Positions 61,861 through 64,000 of a stretch of 64,000 bases of DNA are shown in pieces (the first letter of the stretch is position 1; each line of letters begins with the position of its first letter). The stretch is from Mercurialis annua (taxonomy: Eukaryota; Streptophyta; Magnoliopsida; Malpighiales; Euphorbiaceae). The DNA lies in NCBI RefSeq assembly GCF_937616625.2, contig NC_065574.1, positions 1,612,001 to 1,676,000 on the forward strand, in the 5' to 3' direction. A program made the position numbers and the translations under genes. A model generated the notes under the pieces. The model saw only the letters and a list, made by a program, of their open reading frames with translations. It did no database searches and had not been told where the DNA came from.

Positions 61861-62124
61861 TACTCCCTCCGTCCCGTTTAAGAAGGGACAAATGACTTTT
61901 TCACATATATTAAGAAAGCATTAATTATTATAGTGTTTTCTTATTTTATCCCTATTTATGATAGTGTTGTATTTTGTGTATAGATTAATGGTCATTAATT
62001 ATGGAAAGAGAAAAGGGGGTAAAAAAAGAAAATCCATATAAATTGGCACAAAAAACACGATATGACCTTTTTAAGTGGGACAAGTAAAAATGGGATATGT
62101 CCCTTCTTAAATGGGACGGAGATA
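61861..62124. mobile_element. Second Stowaway-like MITE, 57 bp from the first
   Basis: Left end TACTCCCTCCGTCCCGTTTA then AGAAGGGACA. Right end is the inverse of TATCTCCGTCCCATTTAAGA then AGGGACATAT. A different subfamily from 61517-61803, as the inner arm sequence differs. Confidence 0.8.
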
Positions 62125-63282
62125 ATTTAACTTTGTAATACAATTATTATCTCTTTTAATTACCACTCATTTTTATCAAAACTTTTAATTACCACTTGAC
62201 TACATATATACACACACAATTTAAGGCCACAACTATAAACAAGCTTTGCCTCATCCAAAGGTCAAGATTATATGCCACATATAATAAAACATTATACAAA
62301 AGCAATTTCTCAGAACTTATTTTTCTTATATTAAAAAAAAAAGGGTCGACCATGTTAATGTTGTATTGTATGCATTGAAATTATTTAAAAGAAACTTATG
62401 TTTCTCATATTAATGATCGATTATTATTTTTTATATATTTTTTACTTGCATTTGGTATGTACATATTCTCTTCTTGTTTTATTTGCTTGCAAATGCAAAG
62501 TACCCATCAAAATGTTTAATTTTTAAGGTTTGAGCTCAGTCGATAAAATAGCTTGACATCTCTTAAATTGTTGTTTAGTTTTTGACAACAGAATTTGGTG
62601 TGTGTATTCTACTTTTAGTTTCATCAAGGAAAGGACACACAGATATATAAAAAAGGGTGTCAACTAGTTAAGATGTCATAATAAATGACGATTATCTAAA
62701 ATTCGATTATTAATAATACACATGATTAAATAATGATTGATAATTTGCAATTCTTTTTTATGAATCGAGCCACTTCAATTGTTTTATCTTTTTCATCAGA
62801 AAATTCATCATCCGTCCCCGCTCTTAATAATTTATTAAATAGATTATATATTTATATTTTTTATAAAAAATGCACATATATTTCAAGAATTTTAGATAAT
62901 AATAAAAAAATAAAAATAAAAATATGACATGACCTAATATACAGTTGTCATAATAATTAATTATTGCATTGGAAATGGTTGATGCATGTCTGAGCATCTT
63001 TATCTACATAGTACGACGTAGAATAATTATACGACGTAACCTAATATAGTAATATGTCTAGGTCTTTGAGTACTTTTTTATTTTTACAGCAATTTTTTTT
63101 ATAAATAATATGTATATTAAAAGCCATAAAAAGCTGCAAAAACTAAAATTCTAAACTTTTAAGTATATTTTTACAATATGATAATAATTTTGATTCATTA
63201 ATAAAATGGAGATCCATTTTAGATTGATACATAAATATTAGATAAACTAGCATTACTTAGAGATCTGTATGTGTTTTATAAA

Positions 63283-63628
63283 GGGGCAACAGGCCTCCTG
63301 AATTTATGTTATAGGGTCTTTTAATTCAGTTTTTACTTTTTTAAGCGATTTATCCCAAAAAAAATCTTTATTTTTAGGTCAAATTATCACATAATTTATA
63401 TTTTTATTGCAAAAATAGGTTTAGGATAATTTTATCGCAACAATTAGGGAACATTCTAATTTTTTTCTCGCATCTCTCAACTCCGATTTGTATTTCACGC
63501 GTTTTTAAAATACAATTATGGAATAATCTGATCCAAAAATAAAGAATTTTGGGTTAATTGATTAAAAAAATAAAAACTGACCATGTGTCACAAGTTCAGA
63601 GACGCATTGATCCTTTGTTCAAATATAT
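63283..63628. mobile_element. Foldback element with about 100-bp imperfect arms
   Basis: The left arm, reading inward, contains TCAGTTTTTACTTTTTTAAG, CGATTTATCCC and ATCTTTATTTTTAGGTCAAA. The right arm is the inverse of GGTCAGTTTTTATTTTTTTA, CAATTAACCC and TTCTTTATTTTTGGATCAGA. Ends near GGGGCAACAGGCC and CATTGATCCTTTGTTC. Confidence 0.6.
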
Positions 63629-63731
63629 ATATTTACTAATAAGAGTTATTTTATTGCTATAATTTTTTTACAATCAGGAAAAAAATGTTTTTGGAAAAAA
63701 TAAACCGACGACTTCGGCAGAATGCTACCAA

Positions 63732-64000
63732 CCAGGGGCGAAGCCATAAATTATTTTAAAGAGGGTTAAATTTTATACTTTAGCATAAAATAAAAAGATA
63801 AGGGAATCATTTTGCATTAAAAAGAAATATACTGCCTCATTTTTTTTATCCATTTAACTAAAATTGTACATATTAAGAACGTAAGATTTTCGCCTTAAAT
63901 TATGAAAATAAATACTAAGATAACCCTACTATAAATAAATTCTTTTGAAATTGTGTCATAAAGTCATTTATTAGGGGAGGCACAATGTTATCTTAAATTC
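63732..64000 (+). mobile_element. Possible hAT-type transposon end, truncated by the window
   Basis: CAGGGGCGAAGCCAT at 63732-63746 resembles the CAGGGGCGGAGCCA terminus found on many plant hAT elements and their derivatives. The other end is not in the window, so no target duplication can be checked. Confidence 0.4.

Larger units (their letters stand above)
51930..64000. other. Gene-free, transposon-dense right flank
   Basis: After the V-ATPase gene I find no supported host gene over about 12 kb. Contents are several Stowaway-like MITEs, two miniature LTR elements and other foldback elements, listed separately. Open frames here are short and fall in repeats or AT-rich DNA. Confidence 0.65.

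Noticed and set aside
1..64000. CRISPR array, operon-like cluster or biosynthetic gene cluster
   Set aside because: No regularly spaced repeats of that kind; the genes are unrelated eukaryotic housekeeping or regulatory genes with separate promoters.

Overview
This is nuclear DNA of a flowering plant, almost certainly a core eudicot. Every gene but one is split by GT-AG introns, spacers are AT-rich, two proteins look plastid-targeted (an amidophosphoribosyltransferase and an RbfA), and several families are plant-specific in form (BBR/BPC GAGA-binding factor, group I bZIP, secreted purple acid phosphatase, NADP-dependent sorbitol/mannose-6-phosphate reductase type aldo-keto reductase). I cannot name the species from the sequence. 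All exon models below were built by hand from splice sites and reading phase. Nine genes give uninterrupted full-length products and one runs off the left edge.

Layout. 1-4901 (-): WDR13-like WD40 protein, 3' end outside the window. 5913-8774 (-): secreted purple acid phosphatase, 8 exons, 467 aa. About 8.9-17.2 kb: gene-poor spacer with MITE-like foldbacks. 17281-18986 (+): plastid ribosome-binding factor A. 20873-22233 (-): mitochondrial ATP synthase subunit e-like, 54 aa in three tiny exons. 24691-26436 (+): intronless amidophosphoribosyltransferase. 27781-31123 (-): tRNA-dihydrouridine synthase 3-like with two CCCH fingers. 32177-34755 (-): bZIP29-type factor. 35.1-42.5 kb: spacer with a nested SINE/Mutator-like pair. 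42588-43632 (-): BBR/BPC factor. 46393-48659 (-): aldo-keto reductase. 49916-51727 (+): V-ATPase proteolipid subunit c. 52-64 kb: no gene recognised, dense in small transposons.

The genes are ordinary housekeeping or regulatory genes with no sign of a cluster or shared pathway; neighbours simply coexist. The most interesting material is in the spacers: two miniature LTR elements, each with a perfect 5-bp target duplication and a recognisable initiator-Met primer-binding site, one of them nested inside a Stowaway-like MITE; a tRNA-derived SINE whose boundary was later hit by a Mutator-like MITE with a perfect 9-bp duplication; a small MITE with a perfect 8-bp duplication; and tandem duplications inside introns. 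I found no convincing undescribed biological system.
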